Of a stretch of DNA of 35,186 nucleotides, positions 14,996 to 23,300 are shown piece after piece (positions within the stretch are counted from its first letter, which is position 1; each line of letters starts with the position of its first letter). The notes below the pieces were generated by a model. The model saw nothing but the letters and a program-made list of their open reading frames with translations. It was not told the DNA's origin and made no database searches. Source of the stretch: Bacteroidales bacterium (GTDB taxonomy: Bacteria; Bacteroidota; Bacteroidia; Bacteroidales; UBA4181); the NCBI GenBank assembly GCA_031271175.1, contig JAISWE010000114.1, positions 1 through 35,186 on the forward strand, given 5' to 3'. The position numbers and the translations under genes were made by a program.

Positions 14996-16336
14996 ATGAA
15001 CGAAACCGGAATACATTTCCGCGAATTAATTGAATCCAAGAGTTGGAAAACCCTTAAACGCGAGGTCAACGAACTTGATCCTCTCCAGCTGGCCGACATC
15101 ATCGAAGAGATGTCCAAAACGGACGAAATATTTATTTTCCGTTTGCTGTTGCGCCAGCGTGCGAAAGAGACTTTTCAGTTTCTTTCGCACGACAAGCAGG
15201 AAGAAATCATCAACGGGCTGGCCGTTTACAGCAATATTGTCACCGGTCTGCTCAACGACCTTGATCCCGACGACCGTACCGCTTTCTTTGAAGAACTGCC
15301 CGGCGCCGTCAGCCAGCGGCTGGTACAGCTGCTTTCGGCCGAAGAACGCCAAATCGCCACCCGACTGCTCGGATATCCCGAAGACAGTATCGGACGTCTG
15401 ATGACGCCCGAATATGTGGCGGTAAAACCCTATTATACCGTATCGGAAGCGCTGGAACACATCCGCAGGTTCGGCCGCGATTCGGAAACGCTGAATGTCA
15501 TCTATGTGGTGGACGACAGTTGGCGCCTGATTGACGACGTCCGCATCAAGGAAATCATCCTGGCATCGCCAGAACAGAAAATCGCGGATATCAGCGACAA
15601 CCGTTTCGTATCGCTCAACGCCTTCGATGACCAGGAAGTTGCCATCCGGTATTTTCAGGATCACGACCGCGTCGCCTTGCCGGTGGTCGATATCGACAAA
15701 ACCTTGCTGGGAATCGTCACTTTCGACGACGTGATGGACGTGGTGGAAGAAGAAAACACGGAAGATTTCCACAAATTCGGCGCTTTTCAGGAAGCCATTG
15801 TCAATCCCGTCAAGGCGCGTTTTGCTTATCTCTACAGACAGCGCGTCTTCTGGCTTACCGCACTGGTATTTATGAATGTCTTTTCGGGCGCTGCCATTTC
15901 GTTTTTCGGCAACGTCATCGAACATACCGTTTCGCTGGTATTCTTCCTGCCGTTGCTCATCGGCAGCGGCGGCAATGCCGGTTCGCAATCCGCCACCCTG
16001 ATGATCCGCGCCATTGCCATTGGCGACGTCGAACTGAAAGACTGGTTTCGCCTGTTGGGCAAAGAACTGTGGGTGTCGTTTCTGCTGGGATTCACCATGG
16101 CGGCAGGCGTATCGTTGATCGCCGGATTCCGGGCGCCGGAAGTACTGCCGGTAGTAGCGCTCACCATGATACTGACCGTCATCACCGGCAGCCTGATCGG
16201 ATTGATCCTGCCCTTTATTTTTACCAAACTGAAACTCGACCCGGCAACGGCAAGCGCTCCACTCATCAGTTGCATCTCGGACATCACGGGGGTATTGATC
16301 TACTTCTCCATCGCCACCTGGATGCTGCCAATATAA
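14996..16336 (+). CDS. mgtE: Magnesium transporter MgtE
   Basis: This 446-aa inner-membrane Mg2+ channel has the full MgtE architecture. An N-terminal superhelical domain comes first (LQLADIIEEMSKTDEIFIFRLL region), then two CBS domains (GRLMTPEYVAVKPYYTVSEAL to TFDDVMDVVEEENTEDFHKFG). The connecting helix leads to five membrane segments from about residue 283. The pore motif is visible in LPLLIGSGGNAGSQSATLMIRAIA, followed by GLILPFIFTKLKLDPATASAPLISCISDITGVLIYFS. The gating CBS domains sense cytosolic Mg2+. The start is supported by an AAGGAG Shine-Dalgarno sequence 8 bases upstream, unusual in this phylum. Confidence 0.95.
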   Translation: MNETGIHFRELIESKSWKTLKREVNELDPLQLADIIEEMSKTDEIFIFRLLLRQRAKETFQFLSHDKQEEIINGLAVYSNIVTGLLNDLDPDDRTAFFEELPGAVSQRLVQLLSAEERQIATRLLGYPEDSIGRLMTPEYVAVKPYYTVSEALEHIRRFGRDSETLNVIYVVDDSWRLIDDVRIKEIILASPEQKIADISDNRFVSLNAFDDQEVAIRYFQDHDRVALPVVDIDKTLLGIVTFDDVMDVVEEENTEDFHKFGAFQEAIVNPVKARFAYLYRQRVFWLTALVFMNVFSGAAISFFGNVIEHTVSLVFFLPLLIGSGGNAGSQSATLMIRAIAIGDVELKDWFRLLGKELWVSFLLGFTMAAGVSLIAGFRAPEVLPVVALTMILTVITGSLIGLILPFIFTKLKLDPATASAPLISCISDITGVLIYFSIATWMLPI

Positions 16337-16348
16337 ACAATCATTATT

Positions 16349-16377
16349 AAACCCTAACTCCGCAAAAGTGAGGGTTT
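16349..16377 (+). terminator. Possible terminator hairpin after mgtE
   Basis: AAACCCT (16349-16355) pairs with AGGGTTT (16371-16377), with an inner ACT/AGT helix, and is followed by TCATTTT. It lies 13 bases after the mgtE stop and is formed mostly by the left end of the MITE-like element. Confidence 0.4.
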
Positions 16378-16415
16378 CATTTTCTATAAAACGTTAACAC
16401 TTAAGCTATTACATC

Positions 16416-16453
16416 GATTTTATAGACTACCTAATTAGGTAGTCTATAAAATC
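16416..16453. repeat. Perfect 38-bp palindrome, zero spacer
   Basis: The left half GATTTTATAGACTACCTAA is followed directly by its exact reverse complement. As RNA in either direction it would form a long hairpin, so it may act as a two-way terminator between the convergent genes. It sits at the precise centre of the MITE-like element. Confidence 0.9.
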
Positions 16454-16528
16454 CGACATACTTTTGTTTACTAAACTATTACAACCATAGACGGGGTAAA
16501 TATGACGGAGTTAGGGATTAAACCGGTT

Positions 16529-17950
16529 TTATAGTTTTCCGGCTGCTTTCAGGTAGTACGTTTCATGGTAGCGTTGGCTGGTTCCGGCGTTGATGAGATT
16601 TACGCACGCTTGTTGCCATACGGTTTGTGCTTCCAGATAACCGGCAAGCGTTTCCATGCCTGCTTCATACTGGTCGCGGCTCACCTTCATGTTTTCTTCG
16701 GCCTGTTCGAACGACTTCCGCATCAGTTCCGTTTCCAGCGCCGCTTCATCGCATTTGTTGATGGCCTGCATAAGGTCGAGTTTCATTTGTTCGCCGGCAT
16801 CGTCAAGTTGTATCTCCATGATCTTCCGTTCCGCCTCTGCCGAACGAATTTTATTCCGTCCTTCGCCCCAGTGGAACAATGGTACTTCGACCGACACAAC
16901 GGCGGAAAGGGACAGCTTGTTCAACAGGGGACTGCCGTTGAGTTTCAAACCGTACACATAGCCGTAGTTGGCCATAATCCCGGCCTGAGGAAGAAAATCG
17001 CTCCGGATCAGGCTTATTTCCTCCTGTTTCAATTCATTTTTTTTCAAAAGAATGGCATATTCGGGACGTTCCGTATGTCCGGCCGCACGATCGATACCGA
17101 CAGCAGAGGAAAATTCGAGGGAATCGGCGGCCACGACAGGCGTAACAAGGCTGATACCCATGATGCGACAGAGATTCATTCGCGAGAGGCGAACGCCGTT
17201 TTCCGCTTTTCGCAACTGCAATTCGGCCTCATTCACTTTTACCTGTACTTTCAGTACGTCGTTGCGGGGTTTCAGGCCTTCATCAAAGGCATCCTGCACG
17301 TTGCGCAGAAGTTCGGTCACTACTTTGCGGTAAACTTCCGCCAATTTCACCATTTCGACGGTTTTTACAAAAGTCCAGTAGGCTTCATCGGTCATGACAA
17401 TGATTTCGGCGCGGGTTAACTGTCGATTCAGGCCGGCTATTTCATTTCCTATCAGCGACATTTTGCGGGCAGACCGTATCTTTCCGCCCATGTAAACAGG
17501 CTGTTCGGCGCGGATGCCGACCATATAGGAGCCGTTGAGTTTCAACGAGATGTCCATGTCGGGAAAATAGGCGTATTCCTTGAATACCGGAGTGCCATCC
17601 GTATTGTACACGGGCGTTCCGTCGGGGAGCGTCAACAGGTTGGGGGTCAGTTCTCCGGTGGCAAGGTCGGGAACAAAAGTCGGCAGGTAATTGCCCGCAA
17701 GTGTTTTGTTCATCTCCGTGTGGGAATACAGGTAGCTCCCCGACAATGAGAATTTCGGAAAATAATTCGCTTTGAAGGCTTTGGCATCATGTGCTGTTTT
17801 CTCGAAAGTCAGCGAAGCGACGGCAATCGCCCTGTTGTGTTCCAACGCTGTTGCCCGACACTGTTCGAGCGTCATTTTCTGCTGTTGCGCTCTTGCACAG
17901 AGAGAGATAAGGGCAAGTAAAACACAAGAGAGACTTTTTCCTGTTGTCAT
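16529..17950 (-). CDS. TolC-family outer-membrane efflux protein (RND system)
   Basis: The product is 473 aa. It has a signal peptide (SLSCVLLALISLCARAQ) and the first efflux repeat (KMTLEQCRATALEHNRAIAVASLTFEKT). Aromatic beta-strand segments and a second helical repeat ending in AEENMKVSRDQYEAGMETLAGYLEAQ complete it. It is the last gene of a three-gene RND operon, 11 bases after the pump gene, and would supply the outer-membrane exit channel. It is clearly a different paralogue from the TolC protein of the ABC system at 8088-9449. Confidence 0.88.
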   Translation of the reverse strand: MTTGKSLSCVLLALISLCARAQQQKMTLEQCRATALEHNRAIAVASLTFEKTAHDAKAFKANYFPKFSLSGSYLYSHTEMNKTLAGNYLPTFVPDLATGELTPNLLTLPDGTPVYNTDGTPVFKEYAYFPDMDISLKLNGSYMVGIRAEQPVYMGGKIRSARKMSLIGNEIAGLNRQLTRAEIIVMTDEAYWTFVKTVEMVKLAEVYRKVVTELLRNVQDAFDEGLKPRNDVLKVQVKVNEAELQLRKAENGVRLSRMNLCRIMGISLVTPVVAADSLEFSSAVGIDRAAGHTERPEYAILLKKNELKQEEISLIRSDFLPQAGIMANYGYVYGLKLNGSPLLNKLSLSAVVSVEVPLFHWGEGRNKIRSAEAERKIMEIQLDDAGEQMKLDLMQAINKCDEAALETELMRKSFEQAEENMKVSRDQYEAGMETLAGYLEAQTVWQQACVNLINAGTSQRYHETYYLKAAGKL

Positions 17951-17961
17951 GAGAATGATTT

Positions 17962-20900
17962 TTAGCGTTTAACCTTGATGTTGAAAAAGACGGCGTAGAG
18001 GATGGGAACGAACAGCAGGGTGATGAGCGTGCCGAACAGCAGGCCGCCCATGATGGTTACCGATCCCGAACCGAACAGGTCGTCGGTAATCAGGGGTAAC
18101 ATGCCGAGGATAGTGGTCAGCGAAGCCATCATCACCGGCCGGAAACGGCTCGACGAACTGTCGAGCAGGGCTTTCATCGGCTCTACTCCCTGCAATATCT
18201 GCAAATTGATTTCATCCATTAGGACGATGCCGTTCTTCACCATCATGCCGATCAGTCCCAGTACGCCTACGATGGCCACAAAGCCAAACGCCTTGCCCGA
18301 TAAAAGCATGGCAACCGTTACGCCCACCATGATGAGAGGAATGCAGCAGAAGATAATCAGCGGTTTTTTGTAGTCCTTGAACAGCATGATGAGAATGGTA
18401 ATGATCAGGATGATTCCCAGCGGGAGGTTTTTGAACAGGTAACGGGTAGCTGTCGAACTTGCCCTGTATTCGCCTTCCCACTGAAAGGAATAACCTTTGG
18501 GCAAGGGTATCCGTTCAATCTCCTCACGGATTTTCTGGCGGGCATCTTCGGCGCTTACGCCGAAGACGGGATTGCATTGCGCCCGCATGGAACGCTGGCC
18601 GTTGAAACGTACCACTACCGGATCTTCCCATACCACCCTGACGCCTTTGGACGCCTGACTCAAGGGAATGGTGCGGAGAAGGGATTCCAGCAGTTCTTCT
18701 TCGCCTACAGCGCCCGTCATTAGTCCCTGTATGGTTTGCCGGTCAATTTTGTCTAACGGAGGTAGCAGGTTGAATACCGGTATGTTGTCAAGGTTTTCGA
18801 TAGGCTGACCGTTTTTGTCCACACATTTGAAATAGATATTCATCGGGGTGTTGCCGTCGTAGAAAACGCTTACCGGAATGCCTCCCGCCGCAGCAAGTAA
18901 CGACAGCCCCACATCCTGCCTGCTCAGTCCGATATTGCGGGCTACCGGCTGGTTATATTCCACCGTGAGCGTTGGCGTTTGGGCTTCCCAATTAGAGTTG
19001 ACAAGAAAAATATCGGGGCAGTTGTGCATGATTTCCTGCGCTTGGACGGTAAGTTGCCGGAGTATTACAGGGTCGGGGCCGTTGAATTGCGCCTCAATAG
19101 GATATTTTTTGTACATGAGATTGTAACGTTTCAACCGTACATAGGCGTCGGGGCAGGTCTTGGTGAGGTGCGCCTGTATTTCCGCCATGCCGGTTTCCAG
19201 TTTTTCGGGCGATACGAAATCGACGATCAGTTCGCCGTAGGAAAGCGACGGTTCGGCAATGCTGCGCACCAGGTTATAGCGGCTGGGAGTGCCTCCTACC
19301 GACGCAGTAACATGCGTTATATCGGGACGCGCCAGCAGGTAATCCTCAATGCCGCACAAGTCCTGTTTCACACGCGCACTGTTCACTCCTTCCGGAAGTT
19401 TGTATTCGATGTACAACTGGTTATAACTCATGTCGGGGAAGAAGCCCTGCGGCAGCATCCGGTAAGCGAAGCCGCTGAGCACGACCAAAACGGCGGCTAC
19501 GGCAATGGATACGCTCTTGTGTTTCAAACCCCATGTTAACATGCCGCGCAATATTTTGTAGGGACGGGAGTCGAAAAGCGGTTTTTGCTCCTGCGAATGG
19601 TTTTTCAGCAGAAAATTTGCATGGATAGGCACCTGCGTCAGTGCAAGCAGCCAGCTCAACAGCAGCGAAACAGCCAGTACGATGAAAAGGTCTCTGACGT
19701 ATATGCCGGCAGTGTCGGGCGAAAGAAAAATCGGCAGGAAGGCAAGGATGGCGATCAGGGTGGCCGCCAGCAAAGGAATGGCTGTTTTGCGGCCTATGGC
19801 TGTGAGGGCTTCGGAACGGGGTTTTCCTCGTTTCAGATCGACCAGGATGCCGTCGATAATGACAATGGCGTTGTCCACCAGCATGCCCATGGCAAGAATA
19901 AAGGCGCCGAGCGAAACGCGCTGAAGCGTCCCGTCAAAGACGTTTAATATCAGAAAAGATCCGATAACCACAATTACAAGGCTGAAACCGATAATGACCC
20001 CGCTGCGAAATCCCATCGTCAGCATCAGGATGAATATGACAATGGCTACGGATTCAACGAGGTTCAGCATGAAGGTGCCCAATGCTTCATTGACACGTTC
20101 GGGCTGGAAGAAGATTTTGTGCAGTTCCATCCCGACGGGAAGGCGGTTTTGCTGCAATCGGGATATCTTTTTTTCCACCTGCCTGCCCAGTTTGGTGATG
20201 TCTGTACCGCTGAGCGCCGCAATGGAAATGCCCAGAGCGGGCAGGCGGTCGTAACGCAGTTCGTTGCGAACAGGTTCTTCCGTCTGCGTTTGTATTTCGG
20301 CTATGTCGCGAAGGCGCAACTGGTCGTTTTCATGCCCTTGCAGCAAGAGGTTTCCGATGTCTTCCACCGTTCTGTAGCGGTCGTCCACCGTCACCCTGAG
20401 CCGTTGCAGGCCGCTTTCGTAATAACCCGAATACATGGTACTGTTCTGTCCGCTCAGCGTGGACAGCACTTCTGCCGGATGAACGCCCAGATGAGCCATC
20501 CGGTTCTCATACAGTTTTATTTCGATGCACTTTTTCCGTTCTCCGTAGATATTCACACGCGAAATGCCTTCAATCGTCATCAGTTCGCGCTGTATCAGCT
20601 GTGCATAACTGCTCATTTCCCTGTCGGAAAATCCGTCCGAGGTGAGGGCGTAGAACATTCCGTACACATCGCCGAAATCATCCATCACCACGGAAACGCC
20701 TGCTCCTTCCGGCAGTTTGCCTTGGACATCGTTCACCTTGCGCCGCAGCATGTCCCAGTACTGTTCCACTGCTCCGTTGGGCACAAGCGTTGCCAGTTCC
20801 ACCGTAATGATCGACACGTCATTCATGGAGCGGCTTTGCACGTCGCCGAGGTCCTTCATGGTGCGGATATTCTTTTCCAATACATCGGTCACTTCCAGTT

Positions 20901-21081
20901 CCACCTGATGCGCCGACGCTCCGGGGTATGGCGTCACTACCAGCGCCTGTTTCACTTTCAATTCCGGGTCTTCCAGTTTGCTCATGTCGTAAAAGGCGTA
21001 TGCTCCGCCCATCAACATCACCACAATCAGGAAATAAACCAGTTTGCGGTTGTTCAACGCCCATTTTCCCACATCCATCAT
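17962..21081 (-). CDS. RND-family efflux pump, inner-membrane transporter
   Basis: The product is about 1039 aa, the usual length for AcrB/CusA-type pumps. It has an N-terminal membrane segment (KLVYFLIVVMLMGGAYAFY), a first porter domain (YPGASAHQVELEVTDVLE) and membrane segments 2-6. These include the proton-relay motif GMLVDNAIVIIDGILVDLKRGKPR with its essential acidic residues. A second porter domain and the final bundle follow, the latter with the related motif GLIGMMVKNGIVLMDEINLQ. The start is set at 21081, where ATGATG overlaps the TGA of the adaptor gene, so translation is coupled. The frame opens 67 codons further upstream inside the adaptor gene and that extension is not credible. 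The substrate is unknown. Confidence 0.92.
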   Translation of the reverse strand: MMDVGKWALNNRKLVYFLIVVMLMGGAYAFYDMSKLEDPELKVKQALVVTPYPGASAHQVELEVTDVLEKNIRTMKDLGDVQSRSMNDVSIITVELATLVPNGAVEQYWDMLRRKVNDVQGKLPEGAGVSVVMDDFGDVYGMFYALTSDGFSDREMSSYAQLIQRELMTIEGISRVNIYGERKKCIEIKLYENRMAHLGVHPAEVLSTLSGQNSTMYSGYYESGLQRLRVTVDDRYRTVEDIGNLLLQGHENDQLRLRDIAEIQTQTEEPVRNELRYDRLPALGISIAALSGTDITKLGRQVEKKISRLQQNRLPVGMELHKIFFQPERVNEALGTFMLNLVESVAIVIFILMLTMGFRSGVIIGFSLVIVVIGSFLILNVFDGTLQRVSLGAFILAMGMLVDNAIVIIDGILVDLKRGKPRSEALTAIGRKTAIPLLAATLIAILAFLPIFLSPDTAGIYVRDLFIVLAVSLLLSWLLALTQVPIHANFLLKNHSQEQKPLFDSRPYKILRGMLTWGLKHKSVSIAVAAVLVVLSGFAYRMLPQGFFPDMSYNQLYIEYKLPEGVNSARVKQDLCGIEDYLLARPDITHVTASVGGTPSRYNLVRSIAEPSLSYGELIVDFVSPEKLETGMAEIQAHLTKTCPDAYVRLKRYNLMYKKYPIEAQFNGPDPVILRQLTVQAQEIMHNCPDIFLVNSNWEAQTPTLTVEYNQPVARNIGLSRQDVGLSLLAAAGGIPVSVFYDGNTPMNIYFKCVDKNGQPIENLDNIPVFNLLPPLDKIDRQTIQGLMTGAVGEEELLESLLRTIPLSQASKGVRVVWEDPVVVRFNGQRSMRAQCNPVFGVSAEDARQKIREEIERIPLPKGYSFQWEGEYRASSTATRYLFKNLPLGIILIITILIMLFKDYKKPLIIFCCIPLIMVGVTVAMLLSGKAFGFVAIVGVLGLIGMMVKNGIVLMDEINLQILQGVEPMKALLDSSSSRFRPVMMASLTTILGMLPLITDDLFGSGSVTIMGGLLFGTLITLLFVPILYAVFFNIKVKR

Positions 21082-22136
21082 AACTCTCCCCCTATGTTGG
21101 TAGATGACGGCGGCGGCAGCGGGGCTACTTTGTCTCCCTGTTGCAGCGAATGGACGCCTGCCGATACCACCAGTTCGCCTGCCTGCAATCCTTCGGATAT
21201 GATGACGGTTCCGTCGGTAAGTATTTCCCGCAATTTGACTGTGCGGGAACAGATGGTTCCGGTTTCCGCATCGTACACCCATACGGCGCTTTCTCCGCTT
21301 TCTCCGAACAGCGCCGTTATCGGAACAGCCGTCATACCGGTTTCATCCGTTTTGTAATGAATGGTCACCATTGTCGACATTCCCGGCGCAGGCAACTCCC
21401 CGCCGGTGTCGCGTATCTTCAGCCGCATGGCATACAACTGGTTGAGGTTGGCTTTCCGCGTAACGCCGATGAGATCCAGCGGAAACGACTTGCCGGGATA
21501 AAAGTCTATGGCACAGTCGAATGATTCGAACCGGCTGCGCCGAATAAAATCGCCTGCCGGAATATTGATTTCTACTTCGGACGAACCGGAATAAATCATG
21601 GAAATTACAGGCATTCCGGCGCCTATTGTTTCGTTGGTGTGAAACAGTTTTTTCTGCACGAACCCGTCAAAGGGAGCAAGGAGTCGGGTATCGGCCAGCG
21701 CGTTTTTGTGCGCGTCGTATTTGGCGGTTATCTGGTGAAGCCCATACACTGCCTTGTCGTAATCGTTGGGGGTTGCACTGCCTTTGTTGTAGAGCGCCAT
21801 TACCCTGTCTGCCTCGGCTTTAACACGGTAATATTCCGCTTCGGTTGCCGAGAGCTGTACGTGATAGTCGCGCGGGTCTATTTCGGCAAGCACCTGCCCT
21901 TTTTTAACGTAAGCGCCCTCCGCCACCGCTATTTTTTGAATCGTGCCCGACACCTTAAATGCAAGATCGACATCGTATGATGCCCGTACTTTCCCTGGAA
22001 AAACGGCCTGTTGCTGCCTGTTGACGGCATAAACCGTATCCGTTTTGACGGTACGAATCTCCGCAACGGGTGTCGGCTGTCGAATACAGGCGTACAGGGA
22101 AAAAACAGCCGCAATGATAATCCGTATGTTTTTCAT
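21078..22136 (-). CDS. RND efflux periplasmic adaptor lipoprotein
   Basis: This 352-aa membrane-fusion protein has a lipoprotein signal with Cys17 after FSLYA. The lipoyl half-motif VSGTIQKIAVAEGAYVKKGQVLAEIDPRDY is followed by a short helical hairpin. The return half (LLAPFDGFVQKKLFHTNETIGAGMPVISM) and barrel domains end the chain (MTAVPITALFGESGESAVWVYD). It links the RND pump to TolC. It is the first gene of the operon and has its own promoter (22172-22202). No TetR or other local regulator gene is adjacent. Confidence 0.9.
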   Translation of the reverse strand: MKNIRIIIAAVFSLYACIRQPTPVAEIRTVKTDTVYAVNRQQQAVFPGKVRASYDVDLAFKVSGTIQKIAVAEGAYVKKGQVLAEIDPRDYHVQLSATEAEYYRVKAEADRVMALYNKGSATPNDYDKAVYGLHQITAKYDAHKNALADTRLLAPFDGFVQKKLFHTNETIGAGMPVISMIYSGSSEVEINIPAGDFIRRSRFESFDCAIDFYPGKSFPLDLIGVTRKANLNQLYAMRLKIRDTGGELPAPGMSTMVTIHYKTDETGMTAVPITALFGESGESAVWVYDAETGTICSRTVKLREILTDGTVIISEGLQAGELVVSAGVHSLQQGDKVAPLPPPSSTNIGGEL

Positions 22137-22171
22137 AAAAACTTCTTTTAAATACCAGAATTAGGATAACG

Positions 22172-22202
22172 CAAAGTTAGGATTTTTCCGGTGAAAATGA
22201 AA
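22172..22202 (-). promoter_or_regulatory. Promoter of the RND efflux operon
   Basis: On the minus strand TTTC (22202-22199), 19 bases, then TAACTTTG (22179-22172). The ATG follows 36 bases after the -7 box. Confidence 0.55.
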
Positions 22203-22235
22203 AAGACGGAAAAAAATATTACAGGGTCGTGATTT

Positions 22236-23270
22236 TTACGGTGCGGGAAAAATGCACTCTCTGCAAATCCCCGATAATACTTTTACCCACTCATCGCTTT
22301 CATTCAGCGCCGACACACGCTCGAATCCCTGTCCTCCGAGCGCCAGAAAACGCCGCCGGTTTTCAATATCCAATTCGACTTTCGTTTCCAGACAGTCGGA
22401 AACAAAGGAAAGGGCTGCTACCAGTACTTTCCTTCCTTTTGCGGCCAATTCATCCAGCACGCGGTCGGTATAGGGTTGTATCCACCCTTTGCTGAGGCGT
22501 GACTGGAACGATACTGTGTACCGATGGGGCTGCAAGCCTGTCAGTTCAGCCACACGGTCGGCAAAAGCATAGCAGTTGGCCCTGTAACAGGAGGCAGGAA
22601 GCCGGAAAAAGTCTTCACCGGCAGCAGGCGCCGGACAGCTACAGGATAAACCATCCTGCGCCGCCCTGCAAGCTGCGGGCAGATGGCTGAGCGGCAAACC
22701 GTGGAAGGCAAAAACAACGTTGTCATACTGTTCGGGATGATGCAAAGCGATTTGTCGGCTCCAGAGTTGCATAAACGGCGGATAAAACTGGAAATGTCTT
22801 ACGATATCCCATTGCGCCGAATGGCGCTGGCGGGCATGTTCTTCGCGTACCTTGTCCTCGATGGTACCTACCGTTGACAAGGTATATTGCGGAAAGAGAG
22901 GCACTACCGTCACTCTGTCGTAGCGCCGTTTTTCCATCTCAGCCATTACGCCGGCAATATCCGGATGACCGTAGCGCATGGCCGTCCACACTTCCGCCTC
23001 TTCGCCCAGCTGCTCCTGTAGCTTGATGCGTAAGGCTTCCATGTGATAGCGCAAAGGTGACCCTTGCTCCGTCCACAGTTGCCGGTATGCCTTTGCCGAT
23101 TTCGGCGCCCTGAGAGGAACAATGCACCCCTTGACCAGCAAATGGCGACGAAAACGGGGGAGGGTAATCACATGCGGATCGGTCAGGTAGTCGGTGATGA
23201 ACTTTTTCACGTCCGCAACGTCCGGACTGTCCGGAGTACCGATATTAACCAGCAGAATCGCTTTTTTCAC
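22236..23270 (-). CDS. hemH: Ferrochelatase
   Basis: This 344-aa enzyme inserts Fe2+ into protoporphyrin IX, the last step of haem synthesis. The start is typical (KKAILLVNIGTPDSPDVADVKKFITDYL). The metal-binding His190 is in VVFAFHGLPLSHL, and the conserved SFQSRL..GWIQPYTD motif is present. Glu295 lies in FVSDCLETKVELDIE. A cysteine-rich insertion (residues 201-233, ending ASCYRANC) is a form often seen in bacterial ferrochelatases. It begins 30 bases after the dnaX stop and is probably on the same transcript. The window holds no other haem gene. Confidence 0.94.
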   Translation of the reverse strand: MKKAILLVNIGTPDSPDVADVKKFITDYLTDPHVITLPRFRRHLLVKGCIVPLRAPKSAKAYRQLWTEQGSPLRYHMEALRIKLQEQLGEEAEVWTAMRYGHPDIAGVMAEMEKRRYDRVTVVPLFPQYTLSTVGTIEDKVREEHARQRHSAQWDIVRHFQFYPPFMQLWSRQIALHHPEQYDNVVFAFHGLPLSHLPAACRAAQDGLSCSCPAPAAGEDFFRLPASCYRANCYAFADRVAELTGLQPHRYTVSFQSRLSKGWIQPYTDRVLDELAAKGRKVLVAALSFVSDCLETKVELDIENRRRFLALGGQGFERVSALNESDEWVKVLSGICRECIFPAP

Positions 23271-23300
23271 TTAATATTTGATAAAAGTCTCATGTTTAAA

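Larger units (their letters stand above)
16346..16522 (+). mobile_element. MITE-like element with target-site duplication
   Basis: A 165-bp element (16352-16516) starts CCCTAACTCCG and ends with the exact inverse CGGAGTTAGGG. It is flanked on both sides by the direct repeat ATTAAA (16346-16351 and 16517-16522), the expected footprint of transposition. It encodes no protein. Its exact centre (16434/16435) is also the centre of a perfect 38-bp palindrome (16416-16453). It lies in the gap between the convergent mgtE and tolC-like genes. The left end also folds into the hairpin AAACCCT/AGGGTTT. No second copy was noticed in the window. Confidence 0.7.

Noticed and set aside
21082-21282. N-terminal extension of the RND pump frame
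   Set aside because: It lies entirely inside the adaptor gene; the ATGATG/TGA overlap at 21076-21081 is the natural coupled start.
20119-21357. 412-codon frame on the plus strand across the RND pump and adaptor
   Set aside because: It crosses the boundary of two well-supported genes on the other strand and is His/Gln/Phe-rich, as antisense shadows are.
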